Of a stretch of 19,145 nt of DNA, positions 1-6,807 are shown one piece after another. Each line of letters begins with the position of its first letter. Within the stretch, counting starts at the first letter, position 1. The translations under genes and the position numbers were made by a program. The DNA is taken from positions 1-19,145 of the forward strand of contig JACCLJ010000007.1 of the NCBI GenBank assembly GCA_013425425.1. The letters run 5' to 3'. The stretch comes from Microcaldota archaeon (GTDB taxonomy: Archaea; Micrarchaeota; Micrarchaeia; Anstonellales; Bilamarchaeaceae). The notes below the pieces were generated by a model, which saw only the letters and a program-made list of their open reading frames with translations, had not been told where the DNA came from and did not search any database.

Positions 1-916
1 CTGCAGCTGCATCTGGCGGACCCATCTCGCTGATTATCCACGGCTCACCAAGGAAGTTAACTCTCACCTTGTGTGTTTCCGTTGCATAATCAAAGTTTGC
101 GTCTGCCGCACCGCTCTTACAGTAGGTGTAGTCTTGGCTCGTCGGCGTTGTACACACCGGGATACCAAAGTCGTCGGATGCGCCCTTGAATTTCAGGGTG
201 TATGCCGCGAACCTAAGGTCACCGACTACTTCATTGTCGCTGTCCGAATAGTAGTTGCTTCCCCTTACCCAGAAGTCCTGTTGCTCAGAGTAGGTCTTTG
301 CCGCAGCATCGTCTTTTATTGATGCTGTTACAAACGGGGAGAACATGCTGCCAGATACCCTGAACATGTAGACCTCTGATGGTCCGATGTTTCCTCCAGC
401 GCCATCAGCGTTGGTGAATGGGTTTGCATTCTCCGAGACGTCAGAGCCGCCAATTGGGTATGCCGAATCCGTGTACTGCGGGTCTAATGGGTTAGGTTCG
501 TTGTAAAACCTGTCCAAGATCCTTCTGTTCAGGTAGTCCCCTATGAGGTTGTTTATCGTATACGTCCCCTCAGAGACTCCTCCCGGAACGGTAATCTCAA
601 GCTGTGCTTTCTCCTGAGTTATTGCACAGGTACCGGTTCCACCTTCTGCTCCTGCTCCGCAGGTTGCGGTTCCGACCACGTTTGCGGTCAAGGTTTCCGT
701 CTTGTAGGATTCCCCTACGAGTTTCCCTGCGACAAGTGCACCTGCAACACCATCGGATGCTGCTCCTTTTTCACCAACAACAACCTTGGTTACTGGTGCG
801 CCGTTGTCGTCTACCAACATCGTGTCTCCAAAGTAGAGACCTGCAAATGCTGCTGTGCTCGCCAGGATGGTGGCACCGGCAACAATTGCGCCGATTTTCC
901 TAAGGTTTACTTTCAT
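1..916 (-). CDS. S-layer protein, N-terminal part (gene runs off the window)
   Basis: The frame is open from the ATG at 916 to the window edge (305 codons, no stop), so the C-terminus is missing. The N-terminus starts MKVNLRKIGAIVAGA and has a hydrophobic stretch ending in Ala-Phe-Ala, a secretion-signal pattern like methanococcal S-layer proteins. Next comes a LYFGDTMLVDDNGAP segment, then Gly/Thr/Ser-rich, Asp/Asn-rich sequence with few Lys. A HKVRVNFLGEPWIISEM segment near the edge resembles the conserved FLG-type strand of archaeal S-layer proteins. A strong Shine-Dalgarno GAGGTGA (complement of 921-927) sits 4 nt upstream of the ATG and fixes the start. The expected role is the paracrystalline cell-surface layer. 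Codons look more selected than in neighbours (many GGT, GTT, ACC), as expected for an abundant protein. Family call is by pattern, not by alignment. Confidence 0.8.
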   Translation of the reverse strand, partial: MKVNLRKIGAIVAGATILASTAAFAGLYFGDTMLVDDNGAPVTKVVVGEKGAASDGVAGALVAGKLVGESYKTETLTANVVGTATCGAGAEGGTGTCAITQEKAQLEITVPGGVSEGTYTINNLIGDYLNRRILDRFYNEPNPLDPQYTDSAYPIGGSDVSENANPFTNADGAGGNIGPSEVYMFRVSGSMFSPFVTASIKDDAAAKTYSEQQDFWVRGSNYYSDSDNEVVGDLRFAAYTLKFKGASDDFGIPVCTTPTSQDYTYCKSGAADANFDYATETHKVRVNFLGEPWIISEMGPPDAAA

Positions 917-938
917 TTATTCACCTCAATTTTTTTCC

Positions 939-1070
939 AACCGCCTATGGACCGCTCACGAAAATAACTAATGGCGGCTGATTTTTTTGCCTCCTGTATT
1001 CTTACAGAAGGACACGGTCCAAAATTCCGAAGAATAACTTCCTTCGGACAAGAGATGGTAATCCATCTCT
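939..1070 (-). promoter_or_regulatory. structured 5' leader of the S-layer mRNA
   Basis: In transcript order the leader holds: a perfect 8-bp hairpin with a 4-nt loop (1051-1070, AGAGATGG/CCATCTCT); a perfect 7-bp hairpin with a 9-nt loop (1026-1048, TCCGAAG/CTTCGGA); a 9-position stem with one mismatch (990-1011) that includes a GGAGG; a long-range GGACCG/CGGTCC pairing (1015-1020 with 949-954) that would enclose the previous hairpin; and AGCCGCC/GGCGGTT (973-979 with 939-945), 11 nt before the Shine-Dalgarno. The last two cross, so together they would form a pseudoknot. Pairings were read by eye; no energies were calculated. Confidence 0.45.
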
Positions 1071-1095
1071 CGTGCTTGAGAGAGTGTCCAACACA

Positions 1096-1106
1096 ATATT
1101 TAAAAA
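1096..1106 (-). promoter_or_regulatory. TATA box of the S-layer gene
   Basis: The minus strand reads TTTTTAAATAT. An archaeal start about 26 nt from the box centre would lie near 1075, giving a leader of roughly 160 nt. A second TATA-like string (minus GTAATTTATAAAC, 1130-1142) could give a longer alternative transcript starting near 1108. Confidence 0.5.
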
Positions 1107-1161
1107 GATTATCCTTTCACCTAAAGTATAGTTTATAAATTACAGATTAAAATAAGGCAGG

Positions 1162-1213
1162 AGACGTAGTGCAAGTTCGCTTATAGCCGTACATAAGGGC
1201 TACTTTTGTTTTT
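1162..1213 (+). ncRNA. candidate small RNA in the S-layer/nop5 intergenic region
   Basis: A good TATA string, GTTTATAAAT at 1131-1140, predicts a start near 1162. The next 40 nt fold as GTAG (1166-1169) with CTAC (1200-1203) around an inner CTTAT/ATAAG stem (1180-1184, 1193-1197). A T-rich run, ttttgttttt at 1204-1213, follows and could end transcription. I recognise no family. The alternative is that the TATA string serves the S-layer gene on the other strand and this is plain spacer. Confidence 0.22.
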
Positions 1214-1364
1214 CTCGCGTGCTTGATGAGTTACCCATCTGAGGCTTCTTTTTGTTTTTTGATGTAGGCTGCTTACCCGCCTGAGGCGTTTGTTTCAATG
1301 CTGCTGCCCACTTCGGGTTGATAGAAACCCACCAACCCCCATCCGTATGTGAAGCCTTAGCTTT
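1203..1364 (-). pseudogene. possible decayed C-terminal coding fragment
   Basis: A minus-strand frame is open for 54 codons and ends at a TAG (1200-1202). It has a protein-like composition: a SHTDGGWWVSINPKWAAAL segment, then a Lys/Gln/Pro/Ser-rich tail with an imperfect 14-residue repeat (PQAGKQ... then PQMGNS...). The DNA repeat is exactly 42 nt, which keeps the frame. An in-frame TAA lies just upstream, there is no credible start codon, and the 5' end runs into the nop5 promoter. It may be a remnant, or chance; an open frame of this length is not rare. Confidence 0.2.
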
Positions 1365-1370
1365 TTAAAC
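1361..1370 (+). promoter_or_regulatory. TATA box of nop5, predicted leaderless mRNA
   Basis: CTTTTTAAAC has its centre 26 nt before the nop5 ATG at 1392, so transcription would begin at or next to the start codon. There is no Shine-Dalgarno before the ATG, in agreement with a leaderless transcript. Confidence 0.6.
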
Positions 1371-1391
1371 ATCCCGCTGTAAAATTAGTTT

Positions 1392-2528
1392 ATGAAAGGC
1401 AAAAGCAGGTATCAGCAGGATTATTCACGCTCGCAGGGTGCACGCAACGAAGGCGGATACGGACGGCCCCGTGACCAACCCCGCGACCAGCCGCGCAATG
1501 AACGCGCGGGACGAGGGGAAGGAGTTGTTGGTTCACGGATGGAAAGGTTCGCGGGTCCGGGGGAACGGACAGCGAGTCCGCGCAGAGAAGGAGGATACGG
1601 ACGGCCCCGTGACCAGCCGCGTGACCAGCCACATGACCAACCCCGCGGCGAACGCACGAGAGGAAGGGAAGAGTTTGTGAGTCCACGCAAAGAGAGCAGG
1701 TACGACCAGCCACCGGACGAAAGATTCGCAAGAAGGGAGAGATTCGTCAGAAGGGCGCGGGAGAGCACGCAGGATGCGCTCAAGAGCAGGGACATGATGC
1801 TCGGCGGCTCTGCGAAAAGCATAGTGACGATAGACAAGGTCATAAACCAGCTTACTGAGAAGCTCGAGGAGTGGTATGCGGTCTACTTCCCGGAATTCAG
1901 GCCCCTCGAGGACAGGAAGAAGTTCGTCGAAGCGGTGCTTGTCATAGACAGGAAAAACATGAACAAGGCGGGGCTGGTTGCGCTTATAGGCGAGAAGAAC
2001 GGGATGGACGCGGTTGAAAAGGCTGGAAAAAGCCTCGGCGCGAATCTGGATGAGAAGGACATGAGGCAGATAACGACCCTTGCGGAATCCATCCTCACCC
2101 TCTACGGGCTTAAGGAGGAATATGAAGTATACCAGAATGCGCTTGCGAAGGAGCTCTGCCCGAACATGTCCGAGGTTGCGGGCCCGGAGATAGCCGCAAA
2201 GCTTGTCGCGCACGTCGGCTCCCTGAGAAAACTGGGGATGATGGCCTCGAGCACAATCCAGGTGCTTGGCGCGGAAAAGGCATTGTTCAAGCATCTGAAA
2301 AACAGGAGGATTGCGCCTCCGAAGCACGGCATAATATTCCAGCATGCGAGGATATCAAGCTCGCCCAAGGCCGTGCGGGGAAAAATCGCGCGGGCGCTCG
2401 CAAACAAGATCGCGCTTGCCGCGAGGGCGGATGCATTCACGAAGCATTTCATCGCAGCAGGGCTGAAAGCCGATTTCGATAAAAGGTACAAGGAGATAAT
2501 GGAAGGATACGAACGGGGAAAGGAATGA
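1392..2528 (+). CDS. nop5: Nop5 (Nop56/Nop58 family) C/D-box sRNP core protein with atypical N-terminus
   Basis: 378 aa. Residues from about 125 to the end match archaeal Nop5: the coiled-coil entry (VINQLTEKLEEWYAVYFPEF), then the Nop domain with AGPEIAAKLVAHVGSL, ASSTIQVLGAEKALFKHL and PPKHGIIFQH, then the basic RGKIARALANKIALAARADAF helix. In the family this part binds L7Ae and the C/D guide RNA. The first 120 residues do not resemble the usual N-terminal domain that docks fibrillarin. They are a low-complexity Arg/Pro/Gln/Gly tail with two RPRDQPRDQP-type blocks. Family proteins are of similar total length (about 380-415 aa), so the domain looks replaced rather than lost with shortening. 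Fibrillarin, often the next gene in archaea, is not in the window. The stop overlaps the next ATG. Confidence 0.9.
   Translation: MKGKSRYQQDYSRSQGARNEGGYGRPRDQPRDQPRNERAGRGEGVVGSRMERFAGPGERTASPRREGGYGRPRDQPRDQPHDQPRGERTRGREEFVSPRKESRYDQPPDERFARRERFVRRARESTQDALKSRDMMLGGSAKSIVTIDKVINQLTEKLEEWYAVYFPEFRPLEDRKKFVEAVLVIDRKNMNKAGLVALIGEKNGMDAVEKAGKSLGANLDEKDMRQITTLAESILTLYGLKEEYEVYQNALAKELCPNMSEVAGPEIAAKLVAHVGSLRKLGMMASSTIQVLGAEKALFKHLKNRRIAPPKHGIIFQHARISSSPKAVRGKIARALANKIALAARADAFTKHFIAAGLKADFDKRYKEIMEGYERGKE
1453..1662 (+). repeat. in-frame 138-bp-spaced repeat in nop5 encoding the RPRDQPR tail
   Basis: The string ggatacggacggccccgtga occurs at 1455 and again at 1593, an offset of 138 bp or 46 codons. 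Each copy is followed by further short CGTGACCAGCCG-type units encoding (R)DQPR. The second block has one extra unit. The pattern suggests growth by in-frame duplication. Confidence 0.75.
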
Positions 2529-3157
2529 AGCTGCTTGTTTTTTCCGACCTGCATCAGGAAGACGATGCTCTCGATAAGCTCAGGGAGATTTCCAACAGGG
2601 AGGAATTCGATTATGTGCTGAGCTGCGGGGACAATTCCCAGAGCGTTTCCTTTTTGGAAGAGCTGGTCGCCTCGTTTCCGAGGTTTTTTCTCATACCGGG
2701 AAACTGGGAGGGGGAAAGCGCGAACTCCTTCCTGTCGAGAAGCAGGAACTGCGTGAATGGAAAGCGGGTGGAGCTGGAAGACGGGCTTAACCTGGTCGGC
2801 TTCGGATACAGCAGCTACACGCCATTCAGCACATACGGAGAGCTGGGCGAAAATGAGATTCATGACCGGCTCGGAAGGCTGAATATAGATAATAATACTA
2901 TATTACTGCTGCACTGCCCGCCAAAAGGCTATTTCGACCTTGCCCGCGGGCAGCATTCCGGAAGCCCGTCCGTGCTGAAGGCGATATGGGACAAGAAGCC
3001 GTTCGTTGCATTCTTCGGGCATATACACGAGGAGAAGGGGACTATGAGGCTGGGAGGCACGACGCTGGTGAAGGTGCCCGCCGCAAACAAGCTCGAGGCA
3101 TGCACGGTGAATATAACCAATAAAAGCGTTACGGTATCATTCATAGCATTAAGGTAA
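2525..3157 (+). CDS. calcineurin-like metallophosphoesterase
   Basis: 210 aa. All metal-binding blocks of the metallophosphatase superfamily are visible in order: SDLH (D8, H10), CGDN (G35-D36), PGNWE (G59-N60), LLHCPP (H130) and FFGHIHEE (G165-H168). Small archaeal and YfcE-like members hydrolyse phosphomono- or diesters with two metal ions; the substrate cannot be read from the sequence. There is no signal peptide, so it is cytoplasmic. Its ATG overlaps the nop5 stop (ATGA, 2525-2528), which implies translational coupling and a shared transcript. A role linked to RNA processing is possible from context but unproven. Confidence 0.88.
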   Translation: MKLLVFSDLHQEDDALDKLREISNREEFDYVLSCGDNSQSVSFLEELVASFPRFFLIPGNWEGESANSFLSRSRNCVNGKRVELEDGLNLVGFGYSSYTPFSTYGELGENEIHDRLGRLNIDNNTILLLHCPPKGYFDLARGQHSGSPSVLKAIWDKKPFVAFFGHIHEEKGTMRLGGTTLVKVPAANKLEACTVNITNKSVTVSFIALR

Positions 3158-3161
3158 TCCC

Positions 3162-3554
3162 ATGATCTGCCTGGTAAAAGAGATATGCGAGCATGAGCTG
3201 AAAGAGATAATGCCGCTCATCAGGAAAGTATTCCCTAATGCAGCCATAGAGCTTAGGGGGGACGACCTTTTTTTCGTGGCTACCATGCGCGGAGGGATAG
3301 TCGGCTTCATGCATCTCATCGAAAGGGAGGAGTATTTCGTCCTCCAGGGCCTAGGGGTGGACGAGCAGTACAGGCACAACGGCGCGGGAAACGCCCTCAT
3401 GGAGAAGCTCGAGCAGGTTTCCGATTCCGCAAACAAGAAGATCTACCTGAAAGTGAAAAACAATAATCCTGCGGTAAGGCTTTACGAAAGCTACGGCTTC
3501 ACGGTAAAAAAATTCGGAGCCGTCCACGTCCTTGTAAAAAACAGGAACAACTAA
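3162..3554 (+). CDS. GNAT family N-acetyltransferase
   Basis: 130 aa, a single compact GNAT domain. The acetyl-CoA binding loop is seen in LGVDEQYRHNGAGNALMEKL (Arg-His-Asn-Gly-Ala-Gly form of the R/Q-x-x-G-x-G/A motif), and the C-terminal motif B in NNPAVRLYESYGF. Family members transfer an acetyl group from acetyl-CoA to an amine; the acceptor here is unknown, and this compact form includes both protein (RimI-like) and small-molecule acetylases. It starts 4 nt after the phosphoesterase stop with an AAGGT Shine-Dalgarno at 3151-3155, so it is the third gene of the nop5 operon. Confidence 0.88.
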   Translation: MICLVKEICEHELKEIMPLIRKVFPNAAIELRGDDLFFVATMRGGIVGFMHLIEREEYFVLQGLGVDEQYRHNGAGNALMEKLEQVSDSANKKIYLKVKNNNPAVRLYESYGFTVKKFGAVHVLVKNRNN

Positions 3555-3562
3555 TTCTGAAA

Positions 3563-3635
3563 TGGGGGAGCTGAGATTTGAACTCAGATAACCAGCTCCC
3601 AAAGCTGGCAGCATACCAGATTGGCTCACTCCCCC
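3563..3635 (-). tRNA. tRNA-Pro (anticodon UGG)
   Basis: A full cloverleaf is readable on the minus strand: acceptor GGGGGAG/CTCCCCC, a short D arm with AGC/GCT, anticodon stem CCAGC/GCTGG around loop TTTGGGA (anticodon TGG, G37), a 4-nt variable region, and T arm CTGAG/CTCAG around TTCAAAT. The discriminator is A. CCA is not encoded, so the end must be trimmed and CCA added; RNase Z, which does the trimming, is also in this window. There is no intron. It is convergent with the GNAT gene. Confidence 0.95.
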
Positions 3636-3660
3636 GTGGGAAATAGTTTTTGGACTGGAA

Positions 3661-3670
3661 GAATTTAATA
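3661..3670 (-). promoter_or_regulatory. TATA box of tRNA-Pro
   Basis: The minus strand reads TATTAAATTC, centred about 30 nt before the tRNA 5' end, the expected place for an archaeal tRNA promoter. Confidence 0.45.
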
Positions 3671-3693
3671 GATTGCTTCTTCCCGCCGGCTTC

Positions 3694-3778
3694 ATTCTAT
3701 ATAAAGAAGATATATTCTTTTAAAAGAATTCAATTAAAACAAAAACTTTATAAAGTGTATATATTCTATATAAAGAAT
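3694..3778 (+). promoter_or_regulatory. three palindromic operator-like sites at the MNT/HEPN promoter
   Basis: Three copies of ATTCT-N6-AGAAT lie upstream of the MNT start. Copy 1 at 3694-3709 (last base G) and copy 3 at 3763-3778 share 15 identical nt, attctatataaagaa. Copy 2 at 3714-3729 is a perfect 16-bp palindrome, attcttttaaaagaat. Copy 3 spans the predicted transcription start and touches the ATG at 3779. The symmetry suggests a dimeric repressor, plausibly the winged-helix domain of the MNT protein itself. Confidence 0.55.
3746..3755 (+). promoter_or_regulatory. TATA box of the MNT/HEPN operon
   Basis: CTTTATAAAG, itself palindromic, is centred 28 nt before the ATG at 3779, predicting a leaderless mRNA. 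It lies between operator copies 2 and 3. Confidence 0.6.
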
Positions 3779-4330
3779 ATGATTGAGAAGTATGCCGTGA
3801 TACGGGCCATGCACGCAATCCTTGCACGGCCAAACAAGAAATTTTCGATAGTTGCGCTCGCAAAGGAAGCAAAAATGGCGCCGAGCGCCGCCAGTTATGC
3901 CCTTGAGTACATGCTGGAGGAAGGAATGGTCGGGCTGGAGGTCATAGGGCGGACGCACCAGTACAAGACGGATCTGAGCAGTTTCCTGGCGCGGCAATGG
4001 AAGGTGCTTTTCTCCCTTGATGAGATAAAAAAGAGCGGATTTGCCGAAAGCGTGCTGAAAAAAGTGAAAAACGTCACAAGCATAATATTATACGGAAGCG
4101 TCGCGACGGGAAGGGACGACGAAAAAAGCGACATTGACATCATCGTAATAGCGGATGCGAAAAAAACCGCTGCCGTGTTTGAGAAGGCGGGGATAGGGGC
4201 GAGGGAGCTTAACGTCCAGATTTACACGCCTGCGGAATGGCGGAGAAAGGCCGGGGTCGACAAGGCATTCTACGACAACGCAATCATAGATTCGATAGTG
4301 CTTTACGGGGAGAAGCCGGTGGTGCTATGA
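3779..4330 (+). CDS. winged-helix/minimal nucleotidyltransferase (MNT), antitoxin partner of HEPN
   Basis: 183 aa from the ATG at 3779. The same frame is open further upstream, but those codons run through the promoter and operators, so the later start is chosen. Residues about 20-75 form a helix-turn-helix (FSIVALAKEAKMAPSAASYALEYMLEEG). Residues 106-120 are the nucleotidyltransferase signature GSVATGRDDEKSDID, with catalytic D118 and D120. The strand that usually carries the third carboxylate reads ELNVQIYT, with Asn rather than Asp, so activity is uncertain. In MNT/HEPN pairs the MNT neutralises the HEPN RNase, in studied cases by adding AMP to a Tyr. The built-in DNA-binding domain would let this protein repress its own operon. 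Its stop overlaps the HEPN start. Confidence 0.85.
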   Translation: MIEKYAVIRAMHAILARPNKKFSIVALAKEAKMAPSAASYALEYMLEEGMVGLEVIGRTHQYKTDLSSFLARQWKVLFSLDEIKKSGFAESVLKKVKNVTSIILYGSVATGRDDEKSDIDIIVIADAKKTAAVFEKAGIGARELNVQIYTPAEWRRKAGVDKAFYDNAIIDSIVLYGEKPVVL

Positions 4331-4764
4331 CCGAAATCGAAGAGTGTTTTGCGAAGGGGATGCTCAAAAAAACCAAAAGCGACATGGGCAAGGCGATGCT
4401 TTCCCTCAAAGTCTCAGGGGAAAATCTTGAAGACGCCAGAAGCCAGCTGGAGAATGGCCTTTTCAAATGGGCATTCATAGCTGCATACACCTCAATGTTC
4501 CATGCGGCGCGTGCGCTGCTATACCGCGATGGCGTGAAGGAAAGGAGCCATTTCTGCCTCTGCGCTTACGTGAAGGAAAGGTACCGCGGCACCATAGAAG
4601 CGAGATACATCAGCGAACTGAATATCCTTAGGGAGCAGAGGCACCGCATAATGTACGGCGATGAAAACATAAAGACGAAGGAAGTCGAGGAAGTAGAGGC
4701 GGAAAGCGCGGTTGCGATAGCCGCCGGTTTTCTGGAAGCGGTTGAAAAAATAATAAAGAAATAA
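4327..4764 (+). CDS. HEPN domain protein (UPF0332-like), probable toxin partner of MNT
   Basis: 145 aa, beginning at the ATGA overlap with the MNT stop; the frame is open upstream but that part lies inside the MNT gene. It is all-helical, with the HEPN pattern AAYTSMFHAARALLYRDG followed by KERSHFCLCAYVKERY. The C-terminal helix carries LREQRHRIMYGD (R102, R105, H106, Y110). Many HEPN toxins have an Arg-x4-6-His RNase motif. Here Arg-x3-His, or Arg with a downstream Tyr as in UPF0332, is what can be seen, so nuclease activity is not certain. Y110 is a candidate AMPylation site by analogy with HepT. Confidence 0.82.
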   Translation: MTEIEECFAKGMLKKTKSDMGKAMLSLKVSGENLEDARSQLENGLFKWAFIAAYTSMFHAARALLYRDGVKERSHFCLCAYVKERYRGTIEARYISELNILREQRHRIMYGDENIKTKEVEEVEAESAVAIAAGFLEAVEKIIKK

Positions 4765-4776
4765 AAAAAGAAAAAA
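4744..4776 (-). terminator. T-rich terminator after the pyrophosphatase gene
   Basis: Just past the pyrophosphatase stop the minus strand reads TTTTTTCTTTTTTTATTTC, the oligo-T type of archaeal terminator. It overlaps the end of the convergent HEPN gene, leaving only 12 nt between the two stops. Confidence 0.5.
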
Positions 4777-6807
4777 TTATCCGATCAGGTGCAGCGAGGC
4801 CGCGATCAATGCGCCCGCGAAAACGAGCGAAACGGTGTTCAGCACCTTTATCAATGCGTTCAGCGCCGGGCCTGCAGTATCCTTCAGCGGATCGCCGACT
4901 GTATCTCCGACAACCGCAGCCTTGTGCGCATCGCTTCCCTTCCCGCCGAATGCGCCCGCTTCTATGTACTTCTTCGCATTGTCCCATGCGGCACCGGAAG
5001 TGCACATGAAAAGCGCAAGCAGGAATCCGCTTGCAATCGCTCCCGCAAGCAATCCTCCGAGAGCGGCAGCACCGAACAGGTAGCCGACAAGCAGAGGAGT
5101 GGCAACCGCGATGATGCCAGGAAGCGCAAGCTCCCTCAGCGCAGTCTTCGTGCTTATGTCAACGCATCTCGCGTAATCGGCTTTCGCCTTGCCTTCCATC
5201 AGCCCTTTGATCTGCCTGAACTGCCTTCTCACTTCTTCAACTATCTCAAATGCCGCGCGCCCCACCGCAGTCATCAGCAGACTCGAGAAGATGAACGGCA
5301 GCAGAGCCCCGATGAAAAGGCCTACGATTACGGGCGTTGAAAGAAGGCTGAGGTCAGCTGCGACAAGACCGCTCTCTTCCGCGAATGCGACGAACAGGGC
5401 GAGCGCACCCAGCGCCGCTCCGGCAATCGCAAATCCCTTCGTTGTCGCTTTCGTTGTATTTCCGACGGCATCGAGCGCATCCGTCACCTTCCTTACGTTT
5501 GCAGGAAGCCCGGACATCTCCGCAATGCCTCCGGCATTATCCGTAATCGGGCCGTAGGAATCCACTGCGATCACTATCGCAGAGAACGACAGCATCGATG
5601 ATGCAGCCAGGGCAATCCCGTACAATCCCCCGAGCTTGAACGAAATTATTATCGCGACGATTACAACCAGCGCAGGAAGCAGCGTCGATTCCATGCCGAC
5701 GGCAAGCCCGGTGATGAGGTTCGTTCCCGCTCCGGTCTTCGCCGCTTCCGCTATTCTTCTTACCGGCCCGTATTCCGTTGCCGTGTAATATTCCGTTATC
5801 AGGAACATCGCCGCGGTAACGAACACGCCGACAAGAACCGCAAGGAACAGGTTCATCGATGTTATCGCATTGGCGTGCACAAGCGTTGCCGTGTCGCCCA
5901 ATACGAGATAAACGTATGCGAGCGCAAGCATTATGACCGCGGTCGCCGCTATGCCTTTGTAGAACGCCTTCATGATGTGCTTCCCCTTTCCAAGCCTCAC
6001 GAACAGCGAGCCCAGCACGCTGCCTACTACTCCTATCGCCGCAATCCCGAGCGGTATCGTCACGTATGCCTGGACGCCCATCGCAGACCCGAGAAGCATC
6101 GCTGCGATGACCGTAACGACGAATGATTCGAAAACGTCAGCGGCCATTCCCGCGCAATCGCCTACGTTGTCGCCAACGTTATCCGCAATCACCGCCGGGT
6201 TTCTGGGATCATCCTCCGGAATGCCTTTTTCAATCTTTCCGACAAGGTCAGCGCCTACGTCTGCTGCCTTTGTGTAAATGCCGCCTCCGACACGGGCGAA
6301 TAGAGAAATGAGCGATGCGCCGAACCCGTAGCCTATGAGCGGGACAAGGCTTCCGAAATACATGTAAAGCCCGCTAAGACCGATGAGGCCCAGCCCGACG
6401 AGCGCCATGCCCGTCACGGCACCGCCGCTGAAGGCCATCGAAAGCGCTTCCGCAAGGCCTTTCTTCGCGGCTTCGGCAACCCTTACGTTGCCCCTCACCG
6501 ACGTCTGCATGCCGATGTAGCCTGCAAGCGCGGATGAAATCACGCCGACGACGAACGCCAGCGCGGTGTTCACGCCCACAAGGTAGTAAATCGCAGCAAA
6601 AAGCACTACGACAATCGGCAACAGCGTCATGTACTGCCTCATGAGGAATGCGTTCGCACCCTCCTGGATGGCAGAAGAAATCTCCTGCATCTTCGGCGTC
6701 CCCTTCGGAGAATTGATGATCCTCATGACGAGAAACGCCGCGTAAAGCAACGCGATTGCGCCCGCACCCATGGCGAGCATTGTCGCATCAGGTAAGACTA
6801 AACCCAT
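4777..6807 (-). CDS. hppA: membrane-bound proton-translocating pyrophosphatase, K+-independent type
   Basis: 676 aa from the ATG at 6807. A GTG at 6816 is in frame but lies inside the Shine-Dalgarno (GAGGTGA, complement of 6813-6819), so it is not the start. The protein hydrolyses pyrophosphate and pumps H+ (or Na+) across the membrane. The substrate-binding block DVGADLVGKIEKGIPEDDP, followed by NPAVIADNVGDNVGDCAGMAAD, begins at residue 183, and the C-terminal GDTVGDPLKDTAGPALNALIK is intact. It has about 16 hydrophobic segments and the usual length. In GNTTKATTKG, K453 and T456 match the Lys/Thr pair of K+-independent enzymes (Ala at the first position in K+-dependent ones). In a small archaeon it would recover energy from biosynthetic pyrophosphate. 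Confidence 0.97.
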   Translation of the reverse strand: MGLVLPDATMLAMGAGAIALLYAAFLVMRIINSPKGTPKMQEISSAIQEGANAFLMRQYMTLLPIVVVLFAAIYYLVGVNTALAFVVGVISSALAGYIGMQTSVRGNVRVAEAAKKGLAEALSMAFSGGAVTGMALVGLGLIGLSGLYMYFGSLVPLIGYGFGASLISLFARVGGGIYTKAADVGADLVGKIEKGIPEDDPRNPAVIADNVGDNVGDCAGMAADVFESFVVTVIAAMLLGSAMGVQAYVTIPLGIAAIGVVGSVLGSLFVRLGKGKHIMKAFYKGIAATAVIMLALAYVYLVLGDTATLVHANAITSMNLFLAVLVGVFVTAAMFLITEYYTATEYGPVRRIAEAAKTGAGTNLITGLAVGMESTLLPALVVIVAIIISFKLGGLYGIALAASSMLSFSAIVIAVDSYGPITDNAGGIAEMSGLPANVRKVTDALDAVGNTTKATTKGFAIAGAALGALALFVAFAEESGLVAADLSLLSTPVIVGLFIGALLPFIFSSLLMTAVGRAAFEIVEEVRRQFRQIKGLMEGKAKADYARCVDISTKTALRELALPGIIAVATPLLVGYLFGAAALGGLLAGAIASGFLLALFMCTSGAAWDNAKKYIEAGAFGGKGSDAHKAAVVGDTVGDPLKDTAGPALNALIKVLNTVSLVFAGALIAASLHLIG